DNA of 64,000 nt from Gnetum montanum. Lineage: Eukaryota > Streptophyta > Gnetopsida > Gnetales > Gnetaceae. The first letter of the stretch is position 1. Each line of letters begins with the position of its first letter. The DNA is taken from NCBI GenBank assembly GCA_015680685.1, contig MNCI01008086.1, positions 1,122,679-1,186,678 of the forward strand. Reading direction: 5' to 3'. Below the pieces are notes generated by a model. The model did no database searches. It saw only the letters and a program-made list of their open reading frames with translations, and was not told the origin of the DNA. A program made the position numbers and the translations under genes. This document shows, piece after piece, positions 43,869-56,510 of this stretch.

Positions 43869-46250
43869 AGGTATAAGGTACATCTTAAGGGATTAGTGAG
43901 GAATGAACAAACTTTATTAGTGGCTTGTACAACCTTGGAGGAATTCAAGCAAGATGATGTCATGAGTGTACAAGTGCTTCATCAATTGAAGGATGAGTTT
44001 AGTAGATACCATTCATGGTATTCTTGTGTGTATAAGACAAAATTGGCTATTTATCATGCACATAGATGATGGGCCTATGAAAACTTAGAAGCACCTACAT
44101 GAGCCCATTCTATACACCAAGCTTTGCCTAAACTTGTTAAGAAAACATTTGTTAAGTATGATTAACACTTTTGCTACATATTTTTTTTTTTGGAAATGGG
44201 TTATCTATGTTTTGTTGTAGATTATTTACATGAGTCTATTGTTGATATGATCATCTTAGGCCATGTTGAGAAGAAGATTTAGCTCAAATGGGGTGAAGCA
44301 AACTCATCACAAGAGTGGTTGGTAGCGAGGGCTCCTACAAATATTTGCCAGCACATTACTAACATAGGTTTGTTTAACCTTATTATGCTACCTAGTCCAT
44401 CAATGTCAGTGGTTAAGATGTTAAATGTGATTAACTTCTTTGATGAGAAGATCATTAGATTTTTCACTATGTTAAAGGCTATATTTTGATTTTGAGCATT
44501 GATGAATCCATGTTTAGTGATAAGTTTGATGTACCTTCTGATAGAGTTAAGGTAGCTGTTAGAGTAGGGAAAGAGGACAGTCATAAAGAGGAAATGGAGG
44601 CTTGACTCAACTCTTCTACTAGTGTTTAGTTATCTTTCAATCAGTGCAAAGTTAAGGAAGCCAACAAAACCTATCCTATTTTTTGTTTTAGAGAATTTTC
44701 ATTCTATTATCACAAAAGATAATCAGAGGGGTTCAACAGGCTTGGATAATGAAGAAGATATGAACTGATCATACTAGGTTTGATTGGGCTACCTTCCTAG
44801 TTGTTGGTCTACAAGATGAAATCTAAAAGTTTTGCAACAACCTTAATTATATATGTTACATGCATTACACATTTTTTATTACATATGTTAAACGATTCAC
44901 ACAGTTCTTAGTGGTCTAGAAAAATGGAAAGTGGATGGCTCATGATGCCTTCCAACATTTCAAATCTTAGGCCCATCACATTATGCTAGTGATATGTGCC
45001 CACGATCTTCTCATGGAGAAGGTTGAAGAGCTACTATTTATTATCACTAATAATTTTAGTGATGTATGATGTGACTCCCCTGATGGTATGGGTGTGAAAC
45101 CCTCGACTACACATGGTAAGGCAAGAAGAGCCAAGTAGGTACACACAAAAGTTGAAGGTGTAGCCAAAGAAAAGATGAAGAGACCATAGGTTGAAAAACA
45201 TGTTCCTGTTGTTGAACAAACCACTTGTAAGAAGCTAGCCATCAAGCTTAACAAGGTAAACTAGACTGTTAGAGGTATGCAAACATTTTTCATATTTTTG
45301 ATCTTTAATTTTCTATTTATTTTCTTTGGTTATATTTTTGGCTATATTTTTATTGCTGAAAATGTTTACTAGCTTGTTCTATTTTTGGTTTTAATTGGTT
45401 GTAAGAAATAAATAGGTATTATTTGCATAATTTGCTATAGTGGGGAAGCAACAAGACTAAGAAGAAGAGGAGAGAACATCCCAGTAAGTGCTAGATATTT
45501 TTGGTTCCATCCTAGATGGTCTACCTCTAGAGGACAACCCTGTGATGGAGTTAGCCCCTGATCTTCTTGGTAGGGTTTTAGTGTTGTTTGGATTTTCATT
45601 TCTAATGTTATACATTTTGGTTGCAGAATGCATTGATGGTTATGGTTGTTGTAGTGCATGAGCCTTCTCCAAAGGCATTTACATCTACATTCCATCAAAA
45701 TCCATGGGTGGAGGCCCTAGACAAGTTGGAATTCATGCAAGGAGTTGCAGATGACTTAATAGATAGGTTACAGTACATAGCCCTTGATGTTAGTAAGAAA
45801 TGTTAGAACATTTTTCTTTGCATTTTTGTGTTTTTATATTTTTATATATTTTTAAATATAAGTTTTGTTTCATGGCTACATAGTTTTTAGTGATATTTAG
45901 ATACTTTGGCTGTTTTTTGTTTTTCTTGTATTTTTATCCATTTTAGTGCCCCAAGTTAAATGGTATCCTATGTGTGACATCAACCTTGATGATCTTCCTG
46001 AACTATCATTTGATGTGGAGAATATTCCACAAAGGCTATATGAAGGGACTACCAAGTGTGCTATGTCTTGTGCCAAGACAACCTACGAGACCCAATGCTC
46101 TAATGAGTTTCTATGGAAGAAGGTTGTAGCTTTGGAAAAATAGGTTAAAGAGCTATTAAATGAGAACATGAGCCTTAACGGTTGCAAATAGTTTATAGAG
46201 GCTTGTATAGCCAATAAAGACTCTTTGTGTAGTAAGAAAATCACTGGAGT
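43869..46250 (+). pseudogene. Decayed multi-exon-looking ORF of unknown family
   Basis: Coding-like blocks separated by T-rich stretches with plant splice-like ends: TTTTATAG before 43869; a block to about 44160; 44220-44490 with WLVARAPTNICQHI and VVKMLNVINFFDEK; 44985-45265 (Lys-rich, VAKEKMKRP) ending RG then GTATGC; AATTTGCTATAG then 45441-45485; TTGGTTGCAG then 45627-45790 (HQNPWVEALDKLEFMQGVADDLID); CCATTTTAG then 45944-46140 (PQVKWYPMCDIN, then a coiled-coil-like WKKVVALEK-x-VKELL). I do not recognise the family. It could be a retroelement accessory ORF or a host gene remnant linked to the phosphatase-like block upstream. Confidence 0.4.
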
Positions 46251-46619
46251 GCCATCCATAGAAAAGTTTCTCTAGGAACAACATTGAAAAGGACATGTAA
46301 ATGGAGCTGCTAATTCATAAGTCCATGGATATGAAATATTATTGCACTTGGATTCTTTAGTAGGACAAGGCACACAAGGCTCATGATTGACAATACAAGG
46401 TAGAAAAGGAGAGCTACATGAAGCTATGACATGAGGAGACTATAGAGCAATGAAAACATGTGCTTTTATGCAAGCGATGGGTGCAAAGGATGCCTTTAGG
46501 ATGTTTGCAAAATCAATGGTGTCATTGATTCTCCTACTCCTCAAATTAATATTGTATTTGGGAGATCACCACAGTTGATTTTTCCCATCATCCGCTTAAG
46601 TGGATGAATGTAAAGAGAA
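46251..46619 (+). other. Decayed tail of the upstream ORF
   Basis: Charged broken reading frames (ESYMKL, TIEQ-x-KHV) continue to about 46600, where homology to element D gag begins without an LTR. The boundary is therefore a truncation. Confidence 0.35.
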
Positions 46620-47545
46620 GCTTAGTCCAAAAAGAACAACTTCTTCATCAGTTGGGATGAAGAACAAAGTGAAGAGGAAGTAGAAACCATGCAAGATTCA
46701 CATCTCATTTGCATGGCTCTTATAAAACATGACAATAGAAAAATTAAAGATGATTATCAAATAATAAAAATAAATGATGAAATGTATGATTTATTGTGTA
46801 CTGAACTTTTGTCCTTTCAAGATCTTTGTATCAAGCTAAATAAGGATCTAAAAGATAAGGATCAAGAATTATTTCAACTCAGCATAAAAATATTTAGATC
46901 TCTCACAAGAAAACATAAACCTAAGGGTTGAGAATGAAATACTAACCTTATCTTATGACTAGATTGAAAAAGAACTTGCAGATACAAAACTTCTGAATGA
47001 GAGACTAGTCAAAGGAAAAGAATCCCTTTGCATAGTTTCAAGACAAGGAAGAGATCCACATGATAAAAGTGAACTATGATGTTGTCAACAAGAAGAAACA
47101 TCACCAAATGTTTCATCCAAATAAAATACTGCACAAAGGTTAGAAGTATCAACAAGCACTTCAACCAAACAAATGGTAGCTTTACGGTTTGATCATTTTA
47201 CTCAAAGTAGAAAGGGTAGGTGCAATTATTATGGTAAAATTGGTCATAAGCAATGGAATTGTAATTTAAAATATCACCACATGAGTACTTGGTCATATCA
47301 TATTACTCTTTGGTCTTACCCAAAGGTGCCTAGAAAGAACACCTTGTAGGATAAAAGGAATGGGGGATAAATCAAAAAGAAAAGAAAAGCAAGAAAATTT
47401 GGAGATTCAAGCAAAAGGAAGTGAAAGAAAGAACTCTCATGAACAATTTTATGAAGGGAAGTTAAACATTAGAAATACAAGAAATTTATACAAAGATAGG
47501 AGAACCTCATTCCAATTCTCTATAGAGTTTATGATCTCCCATTAA
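46620..47545 (+). pseudogene. Copia-type Gag C-terminal half (D)
   Basis: Begins with the acidic SWDEEQSEEE-type segment, then 46689-46931 matches B 10540-10750 (HLICMAL, YDLLCTELLSFQ, LCIKLNKDLK). A heptad-rich region follows, then knuckle CNYYGKIGHKQWNC at 47221-47262, again with the second Cys replaced by Tyr. The C-terminal tail (47360-47545) is Lys/Arg/Glu-rich, probably for RNA binding. Knuckle 1 lies in the truncated part. Confidence 0.75.
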
Positions 47546-47733
47546 CAAGCAATGTAAGTATTCATTTTCTTGTCTTGCTTAGAATTCTTATAAGGCTATA
47601 ACCCATGGTAGCTATCCCTAAAACATTTCATTCTTTAGATATTTCACTATTTGAATAGGCATTTGCTTGTAGATTTCCACCTTTAGACCTATACATATGA
47701 AAGATAGACTTATACACATCTAAATTTGTAAAT

Positions 47734-47875
47734 AGACATCTCTCTAAGATTGCAGTGAATACAAGATAGGTGAATTAGACATCTAACTTTACAAGAAAAA
47801 CCCTTGACAACCTTGATTATATAAAGAAACCACTACTCTTTTTTCTCATTTTTCCTCATTTAAGCTTAGATGTCT
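47734..47875 (+). promoter_or_regulatory. Candidate internal promoter upstream of ORF2 (D): AGAYRTCT motifs and TATA box
   Basis: AGACATCT at 47734 and 47777, TATATAAA at 47818-47825, a pyrimidine-rich stretch, AGATGTCT at 47868, then the ORF2 start near 47936. The LTR U3 has the same order: motif cluster, then TATAA. Confidence 0.5.
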
Positions 47876-47935
47876 AAGAGTAGTCAACCAAGGCTTCCAC
47901 CATAGTTCAAATTAGTTCATTTCCTTGTAGATCCA

Positions 47936-49562
47936 TGGCCCACAAGAAGATTGGGATCTCTAGAGCTCCACCATGCAAGAGTAAAAATTCAAAGGAGACA
48001 TTCTCAAGCATAACAACCACTTATCTATCTTATTTTTGTACTACTAAAGCATAACATTGATTTGAGGTAACATGCTCTATATCAATTGTATATGATAGAT
48101 CTCCTTCCTTTCAGTAGAGTTTATAAAATGAGTTAATGATATTTTTTCAAGGTATCAATTGGATCTCTTTCATTTCAATGAATTTTTATGTTCCTAATAT
48201 CTTTATTAGGGAATTTTACAGTAATATTTCCATCACTAATGCTACTATTGGGACTTTTACTTTAACTGTCAAGGGCATTTTAATTGAGATAACTCTCTAA
48301 GTATTTAATGCCATTCTTGGCATTTCTAGATCTAAGGTTCATAGGGTCACTATTCATTCTATGTCATATATTTCCTCAAATGTTGTAATCCCTATTTTCC
48401 TCAATGAGTTCTATGAAGGTCTTTTTGGTTAGTTAGTATCACTAAGAAGTGGCAAAGTGCATAGATAACATATGGCCCTAGATGATTTTACACTCCCTCT
48501 TATTGTATTGTATAATATCATTGTAAAAGGGGGAAGTTATAGTTATTTCTTACTAGCTCAAATGTTTTTCCTATATTATCTTCTTACTGGTCACCCATTA
48601 GACTTGGGGCATATCCTCTACAGAGACATGTTGGGACTTTTCACTACAGAGAGCATTTATCTACATCTTCTTCTTATGAGTTTTTTGATTCATTAGAGAC
48701 GAGTTCCTATTCTTGATATGCCTCTACTAAAAGGTAAAATAAGTCTTGATGAATATTCAGAGAAAAGGAGTACCACTCACATGGAACCTATAGAATCAAG
48801 CTCCATACCCCAAAAAGCAAGAAAGAAGAAAGCTTCATCACCTTCCATGGTCTCTTCTCAACTAAGACGATCCAAATTTGTTAGTGGCCAAGTGAAATAA
48901 ACTCTCAATAAGGTGTTGAAACCTTTTCTAGGACTCTTGGGATGATTAGACGAAACATCTCTTACCTTCCTAAGAGAATGGATGTAGTTGAAGTACCTAT
49001 TCCTCCATATGGGTAGAAATTTAAGGAGATTACCATCCCTCTTATGTCAGACAATGAGGAGGACTATCCCACACCAGCTAGGCACTCTACAACTACAAGG
49101 CCATCTAGGGCATATGACTTGGAAATGCCTTTGATTCTTAGAATATTAATATATCATTAGCACATATCTAGGGGGAGTTTCTTGATCTTGCACAACCTAA
49201 ATCTTACTTTCATATTCATGAGGATGCTCCTCAAACCTTTGAGTAGTAGGCAATGGAGAGCATCTTTGGAACTACATCTTAGCGAAAACTAGTTGATCTT
49301 ATTACTTACTAGAGAAAGGGTACTTCCTCATCTTCTCAATATGCTCCATCTCATTCACCCACATCATCTCAGTTTAGGGTGAAGCTATGTCCCCATAGAG
49401 CACTTGTCACAATTCCATCTTCTGATGATGATGATGATCAACATGTCTCCAGCACCAACACTAGTACCAATAATGATAATGATGAAAATGAGACATATAG
49501 ATCCTCTCATGCAATAGCTACCTCCGATGATGGCTCTAATGATGGCATCGAGGTTGGTTAAT
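47936..49562 (+). pseudogene. ORF2 of element D, most complete copy
   Basis: Starts around the MAHKK methionine (the MTR start of A and B is not clear here). Blocks: INWISFISMNFYV, IREFYSNISITNA, VKGILIEIT, FNAILGIS, NEFYEGLFG; then a well-kept stretch 48472-48696 with LLAQMFFLYYLLTGHPLDLG and HILYRDMLG; PILDMPLLKGK (48709); a Ser/Lys/Arg tail to 48897; and an acidic DDDDD/NDNDEN end (49420-49560). The first half resembles the putative plant transposon protein family (EFY block, ILG block, Tyr/Leu-rich helix). Length if intact would be about 540 residues. Function unknown; the basic-then-acidic tail suggests a nucleic-acid or chromatin contact, which is speculation. Confidence 0.6.
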
Positions 49563-50044
49563 AGGCACTCTTGATGATCCCCTCCTTGTGGGTGATATCC
49601 AAAAATAAGAATTTGTGCAATTATATTAATTGTACATGCACCACTTTGTTTGCAGTTGTGTCTTTATGTGATAACATGTTATATTATGGACAAGTTATGA
49701 TTTATTTGGGCAGTTTGTGATGATGTCATTTTTGGACAGTTTATGATATGTGGTTAATATTTTGTATTATGGATAACATATATATATATATATTTGGAAT
49801 TGGTTTATTCTCTTGTCTATATCATATGATGGAGACCTCATGATTTATTAGTTTTCTTTCTTATGGACTCATGTGATTTGGACCAATTGACTTTAACCTT
49901 TATATCCTTATTCTAGCTATACCCTTTTCTACCATTGGAATTTATACATCTTAAATGCTTTTATTATTTACCATATAATTAATATAGTATTAAATGTACT
50001 AATCCATTTTCTTAAGTTTTTGACATCACCAAAAAGGAGGAGAT
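49563..50044 (+). other. D 3' non-coding region
   Basis: A decayed tract ATCCAAAAATAAGAA lies near 49591 after the ORF2 end, and CACCAAAAAGGAGGAGAT just before the LTR (about 50027-50044). A (TA)n run sits at 49780-49793. No ORF. Confidence 0.6.
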
Positions 50045-51090
50045 TGTTGACCTTTTGGTAGATCAAAACCTTAGAGGAAAGAAGAAGCAAATCATGCTAA
50101 GAATTTAGCTATGCTAGAATAACAATGAGAGTTATGTTAAGATGTCAAAATGAAAGCTTAAAAGAAATGATGATAGCTAGAATTCAAACAAATTATAGGA
50201 GCCAAATGAAGATGTTCCAAGGAATGCTAAGATGTTGAAATGCTAGAGCCTTAAGTTAGAAATCAAAATGATCCTGTAGAGTAGACATCTCAATGTAACT
50301 ACAAATGTATACCTTCAAAGATAGATAGCTATGAGTATATATCTAAGTGTAGACATCTACATTTTTAGGTAGACATATCTCTTGCATTGAGGCTTTTTGT
50401 AGTTAGACATCTCATCCTTGACATACACATCCAAACTAGCTATTTAATAGTTGCATGAATTCCAAGGATTTTTTCAAAAACTCAAAGGGTATAAGACTAA
50501 GTAGAATTATTGGGAAATGAAGAAGTATTATTCATTGTAAAATCGATCCAAGGCTACTCAAAGAGATTTTGTGTTTGTCCCTCATTGTATTATCATTTGT
50601 ATGTATTGGTTGTATTAAGCCTCATTGAAAGGAATTTGTAAAAAAAGTTATAATTTCTCCTTGATCTTTTTCTTTCTTTCTTTTTTTGTAACCTTGTAAG
50701 GTTGATGTGCTTCTTACAGGAAGGCATCTTTGTTGAGCTTGTCAAGATCTTATGAGGTTGAGTGTTTTTGCAATGACAAAACACTTTGGTATGAAGTTCA
50801 CATTTGTAAAGGTTGTGGGATCCTTTAAACCATATTTTGAGCTTATTGGGATTTTGCAGGGTGGTTTCACGATGAAGAAACACTCAAGAACAGAGCTTAA
50901 ATCTTATAAAGTTTGTGGTGCCCTTCAAACCACATTTTTGAAGCAACAAATTCCAAAGGTGTGCACAGATTCCACCCTCCGAGTGTGAACTACCCAAGTT
51001 GGGGAACCATGTAAAAATTATGTTTATTTTGGGGGCTGGATTGATTTCAATTGTGGAACTTATTCAACCCTCCTTCTAAATTCTTGATCA
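50045..51090 (+). repeat. 3' LTR of element D (about 1046 bp)
   Basis: TGTTGACC start, TTGATCA end. U3 motifs AGACATCT at 50283, 50351 and 50405; TATAAG near 50490. It shares the GAGCTTGTCAAGATC and CTTCAAACCACA blocks with LTRs A-C. Confidence 0.8.
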
Positions 51091-51339
51091 ATAAATTCTT
51101 TGTCATTGTTTATCACTTTATAAGTTTTATTGGTCTTAACCTCCATCCTACCCAGGATTATGACCTCATGTTTCAACATTTTTTGTTTTTGATTTCTCTC
51201 CCTGGGATGGCTAGTGGATGCATTTTAAGCATTGAAATTCATCAGTATGGTTGATATTGGAATAGGCTTCAGTGGAACTACCTCCTTTCATAACTTTAAT
51301 TAGTTAGTGTCCTTAGCCTTAGGCTTAGAAGTTAGCTTC
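51091..51339. other. Short region between D and L gag, no motif
   Basis: AT-rich flank of D. It may be further L sequence too decayed to read. Confidence 0.4.
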
Positions 51340-52960
51340 TTACACTACTTTTGAGGTGATTTCTTATTATTTGGTTGTAAAGAAGTTAAGGTATTGACTA
51401 CCACAAGAGGACGTTGATTAACTTGGGTTGCAAGCTTATTAGTAGAGGAAGGGGATACTCTAATGACAAATGGTTCTTTAGGAGGTTCTTGTGGTGGTAC
51501 CATTATAACAAAAGAAGTTCTTAAACTCATAAAAGTTAAAGCCCTATCATCACGAGGAGGTACCTAAATCACAAACAGCTCCCTAGAAGGTGTAGGTTTG
51601 TCATGTATGTTAAAGGCTACTATAATAAACTAGTTATTACCCATGTTGAGAGGGTCTTTGTATACCTGCATTGGTTGATTCTGGGGCTTAACGAGGTTAG
51701 ATGCATCTAGAACTGGGTCTCCACTATCAATCATTTTTTGTAGATCATCTTTTAGGACCACAAAAAATTAGTATCATGGCCAAGTACTTGGTGATAGTAA
51801 AAAACCAATCTAACTTAAAGTACTTAGGCATAGGGAGGTTATCCTTTATGACTGTAGTGGGATCTCTGGTGATCTCACATAGGCATTCATGCCTTCTATG
51901 AGAATTCTCAAATAGCTACTTATATTGAATGCACCTACTCTTAAGCAACTAATTGAGGAGCTCAAAAGGTTTCATAGGAAGTTTGGAATACTTAGATATA
52001 TCTTTTCTCTCAAAGTTAGGATTAGGCAGGTTAGACGTAGAAGCACCTGATGTTGATGGCTAGGGAGTAGTGGCAAGAGCCTTAGGTTATGTGGTCTTTG
52101 GCCCTTATGTGATTTTGGATTCTTTGGTCATAGTGACCATGGCTACATGTGCTTATTTACTTTTATCCCTATCTTGTTTGATATGCTAATTCTTATAGTT
52201 TACGTATGCAAGGTTAGTACTAGCTTTAGCTACATCTTCCATGTTCTTGATTTGGGAAAAGGATTAACTTAAGGATCGAGGATCTAAATAATAGATCTTG
52301 AACTTGATGAAATCATTAATCACCCCCTTAAAGATGGCCAAGAGGTATGTTTCAAAGATGGGCTTAGGTATCTCATTGAGTGTGACGTTCCATCTTTGTA
52401 TGAATTTTTGCATGGGTTCAAGAGGCCCTTGTCTCACTTTCATAAGCTAATCAAGCATTTTTTTCAAGTTTTAATTTATAATTAGAGTGATTAATGAATT
52501 GATTTACTAAGTCTTATAAGGAAGAGATAGATCCTCTAGGTAGCACCTAGTACTAGTCAAGAGAATTTTTGGTTAGGAACATAGGGAAGACACGTAACAC
52601 AGTGTGAGGCCAAGCCTATAGTAATAGATATTCTGAATATAAGGTAATTAGATAAGCATTGGGGTCACTTTCACCATTATATTTGGTGAAGTGATGGATC
52701 AATATTCTTGAGGGAAGTGTTATTTGGATAACATTGGGGTTAATCAGGTCATCTTGGTAAAAGTCCATAACTTTTACCATTTACAATGTGCTAGCCTCAA
52801 GCTTTTTTAACTTATTGGTGATGCTTTGGATCAACTAGAAAGCTTGATCCAAGCTTTAAAGTGATTTGGTAAGTTGCATAGGCTATACAAGTGGTGGAAT
52901 GGCTTAAGGCTAGGTGACAAGCTAGGGCATCACATGGAAAGTCCTTATTGCCATTACTAT
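51340..52960 (-). pseudogene. gag: Gypsy Gag (L), Tat-like, decayed
   Basis: On the minus strand about 52520-52270 gives QGPLEPMQKFIQRWNVTLNE, IPKPIFETYLLAIFKG and YYLDPRSLS, matching K gag at 59760-59935. Further downstream 51530-51345 encodes EPFVIRVSPS-type proline-rich repeats that also occur in K (60540-60660). There are many stops. The same strand and order as J pol (38840 to 27772) suggest L gag and J pol may once have been one element, now separated by D, the M region and N. Confidence 0.7.
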
Positions 52961-53105
52961 AGAGGAATTAAAAAGGAGAACAATGTTTACATAGGAATTT
53001 GTAGAATAAAGGAAATAAAGGGTATGAGAGAAATTTATGGGACTTGAGGTCCCAAAGAAGGGCTTGCTGCAATAGTGACTAAGAGAGGCATGGAAGATAC
53101 ACTAT

Positions 53106-53951
53106 TAATGAGTAGCGAGTATACCCTATGCCCAAATATATGAATCACAAGCATGTATTATTAGAGTCCATAGACTTAGTTCCTAAGTTTTCCCATAGTC
53201 ATAAACTGTGAACCAATGGATCATATGTCCATTGTCTTCCTAACTTACACTTGTGCTATTTGTGCATATGCTTAAATGTGAGTTATGGCTTATCATATTT
53301 ATTTTTGTTGGTATTTTTTCTATGTTTTCTCATAATATCTAGATAAATAAATGAAAGCGTAATAATTAACTATCTAACTAATTAGCTATTCTAATGCCTA
53401 ACTATCCTAACATAAGTAGTTGTTCCCACTTACCATACACATCCTAAACTCATATTACACTACTGGGTTACCAAATGGTAATTATTGGGCATTACCAAAT
53501 CACTGCTATTAGGATTACCAAGTGTAACATGTTATGCTCGAAGTGGTCATACTTATGTATTTACAATTATGTGCATGAATTATTTACAGAGAATATAAAC
53601 TACTCCAAGCACTACAATGAATGTCATAAATCTCATCTTTATTACCGATTACATCAATGCATTTAGATACATGATGCTCGAATAAAGATTCACACAATCT
53701 CTTAGATTCACACTATAAGAACTTAGAGGAAAATATTTTAACTTTAGAGAAATCAAACTACAAGAGCTTCACAATGTTATAGACTTAAAGTATCATAAAT
53801 GTGATTCGTGTTGGCATTTATATAGGCTTCACCTATGTCAATGCCAACACAAATGCATCAATTCATGTCACCATGTGTCGATAGGGATACATCGATAAGG
53901 CTACTTTGATGCACATGCATCGATGCAGGTTGTATATATGATGCTTCATCA
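53106..53951 (-). repeat. LTR between ORF3 (G) and gag (L), 846 bp
   Basis: In reverse it starts TGATGAAGCATC at 53951, preceded by an intact purine tract ACGGGGGTA, so it is the 3' LTR of G. It ends near 53106 and is followed by L leader and gag, so it also sits as a 5' LTR. It matches LTR F end to end. U3 carries ATCGAT-type repeats (53875-53930). TATAAATGCC lies at about 53825-53816 in reverse. Confidence 0.8.
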
Positions 53952-54189
53952 TACCCCCGTGACTAATTGAAAACTTATCCTCAAGTAAGCAAAAGTAGGA
54001 TTGAGCTTCTTATGAAATTTAGGGAAGTATAGAATTTATTAACTTAAAAATAAAAAAACTAACTAACTAACCAACTTTGAGTATCATATTGTACAGAATT
54101 ATAAAATTAGTGTCCATGAGAACAAAATTAGACACTTTTACAAAATTTCAACAAGTAACCTTGAGTTGCCGAAGATAAGGTAAATTCTC

Positions 54190-56510
54190 AAATAGTGCTT
54201 GGAGGTGAAAGCTTTTGTGGCATTAAAGGTCCTTCACCCAGTTCTAGTGCTCATGGGAGTGGTGATGGTTGAGGCTTTCTAGCTACTTTTGCTACCACTA
54301 ATGAAATCTTAAAAGAATTTAGTAGCACTTTCATCATCTCTCCCTTACTTTATGGATCATATGCAATCCATGCAGCTTCACTAATGTGGATTGGTATAGG
54401 GATATCTAATAGTGATAGCATTGTAAGGAACAACTCCTTACCATTGATAAACCATGCTATGAATTATTTGTGTTTAATATCAAATATCTTTAGTAAGTTT
54501 TGTAGATCATGGTTGTCATTCATCCTTCTAACTAGGTTCTCAGTAATAAATCATTAATCAGTGAACCTACTCCTAAGAACTTAAAGCTTTGCATTGGCTA
54601 TCTCCAACTACTACTTGGTCTCTTTAGAATGCATCAATCCTACCTTGTACAAGAGGTAGGAACTAGCCACCTACTTCTTCAATTCAATCCTTGATCTCCT
54701 TGTTATCAATATTACTAAGTTTAAATGATGAAAGTTGTCAAGTTCCATGTACTCTATCATCTCCTAGATTTGCAACTCTTTTAGGTAGATTTCTACCTTA
54801 TCGTATATGTTTAAGACATCAAAGATTGGCCTCCGCATGTCACCTCTTTGCTGAAGTTATTGAAGGATCTCGTTCATCTTCATCTCAGCCAATTAAATTA
54901 TTTTTTCATTCATCTCCTTAACAAGCCCAACCTAGTCCTTGTAATGATTTTTAACTTGTTGAAATTTCAATGCGTTTGGACTTCCTCTATTGAGATATTC
55001 CTATTCTCTACTACCAACCTTCTTAGATCATGATTTACCATAGCTAGCTACTCCTGCTATTGTTGAATGAATTCAACCATCTAGTTCTTTTGTTGTTTGA
55101 TATTTTGTAGGTGATGAAGATTCTTGGTAAGAACCAAGGTTTTCTTGCAAACCTATGAGAAGTCCTTATCAGTGTTGAAGGGCATGGTATTAGACAAAAA
55201 TGCAACCAAGACCATTGCCTCCTTTGCATTCTCAACCTTCCTTATTTTTTGCTGAAGTTGTAAGAAAGCTCCATCCCTTGTGAGTTCAAAGTTGACAATA
55301 GTGATGTTGAAGAGACAAGCCTACAACTCCAAAATCTCAGCAACCAACCATTGGTTCTTGGTGGTGGCTACCTATAGTTGGACATTAGCAATGAGAAGTT
55401 TATCCTTCATCTAGAGTAGCTCCAACTAGATTGCTATAATTTCACTTGGGAAATCAAAGATCTCTTGAAGTAGTTATCTTAATCCAACCAATTGTTCCAA
55501 CACTTCTTTGTATTAGGCCATACTTATTCAACCACTCCCTACCCTTAAGGATGCCTAAATATTCACCATCGTAGCAATGTTTAGCTTTGATGCCATAGGA
55601 GCATTCAAAGCATCTGTTACTCTATCGATTGCCACCTCTACTATTGTGTCCTATCCTTAGTGCTACATTACTTGAGCATTCATCCTCTTGCCTTCCTCCA
55701 AGCAGACCGAGAAAGTTGTGGCATTTCCAGAAATTTCAAGGGATTCCTTTTTAGTTATGGATACCATAAATTCTCAAGCACTATGATTTGTTCTTGCATA
55801 TGCCTAATTTCTTTGTACTAAGAACAACAGGGTAGTTTCCTCCAACCAACTAATGGTCTGAGTGACCTCATTGAAATGGCTTAAGGCTAGATGGTAAATA
55901 GATGATTTCCCACCACCTATTAAGCCTTATTATTGCAATAGCTACTACTCATAAAGTTTTTAGAGCCTTTTTATGGCTATCAGAACCTTCAATGCTTTCT
56001 CCTATAGGTGGCAGCTTCTCCTCTTCTTGCAGCTTGGCTACTACCTTATCCTTCATCATCTCCTATTAAGATGAAATAGGAGCATGATAAACCACATCAT
56101 TGGCATAGCGTGTTATGCCTCCCCTTCTATAAAGTATTCTAATTAAGCACATGAAGGAGAGCATCTTCCTTCCTTTCTAATTCTCATTGAATCACTTTTC
56201 TATCTCTAGATAGATAACCTATGGAAGGTTGATAGGGAACTTTCTACTTAGAGTGGCACATGCATGGGTGAAGAAGATTATGATCTTACTTGACCTCACT
56301 ATGGGATTTAGGTGATAGGCCATGATCTTCAAATAAACATGTTTCAACTTTGTGAGTGCACTGTACTCATTACAGTCCACTCCATGGCAATGTTTGATTC
56401 ACTCCTTTTTAACTTTAAAATCTACTTGGGGCAAAATTTCTACTAATTTTGCCAAGGTATCATGCAAATCCAAGACCTTCATGAAACACCATAAAGAAAA
56501 TTTTTGTTAT
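54190..56510 (-). pseudogene. ORF3 (G), 3' ORF of a Gypsy element
   Basis: The N-terminal part on the minus strand (about 56500-56090) is one frame with few stops: VLDLHDTLAKLVEILPQVDF, YSALTKLKHVYLKIMAYHLN, FFTHACATLSRKFPINLP, KMLSFMCLIRILYRRGGITR. Its helix-rich plan recalls the ORF2 proteins of the Copia-like family. A Lys/Glu/Gln coiled-coil-like middle follows (about 55800-54850), then a conserved end DIPIPIHISEAAWIAYD near 54390-54340, shared with F (DIPTLTHIGEAMWTIYD). It ends just before the polypurine tract and LTR. Function unknown. Many TAG stops, at least three frameshifts. Confidence 0.6.

Larger units (their letters stand above)
46620..51090 (+). mobile_element. D: Copia-like pol-less element, gag to 3' LTR
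   Basis: Order: Gag C-terminal half, spacer with AGAYRTCT motifs and a TATA box, ORF2, 3' region with two polypurine-like tracts, 3' LTR. It has no nested insertion, so it shows directly that no pol lies between Gag and ORF2: only about 390 bases separate them. The 5' part is truncated at 46620; the 3' LTR abuts Gypsy gag sequence on the minus strand. Confidence 0.75.
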
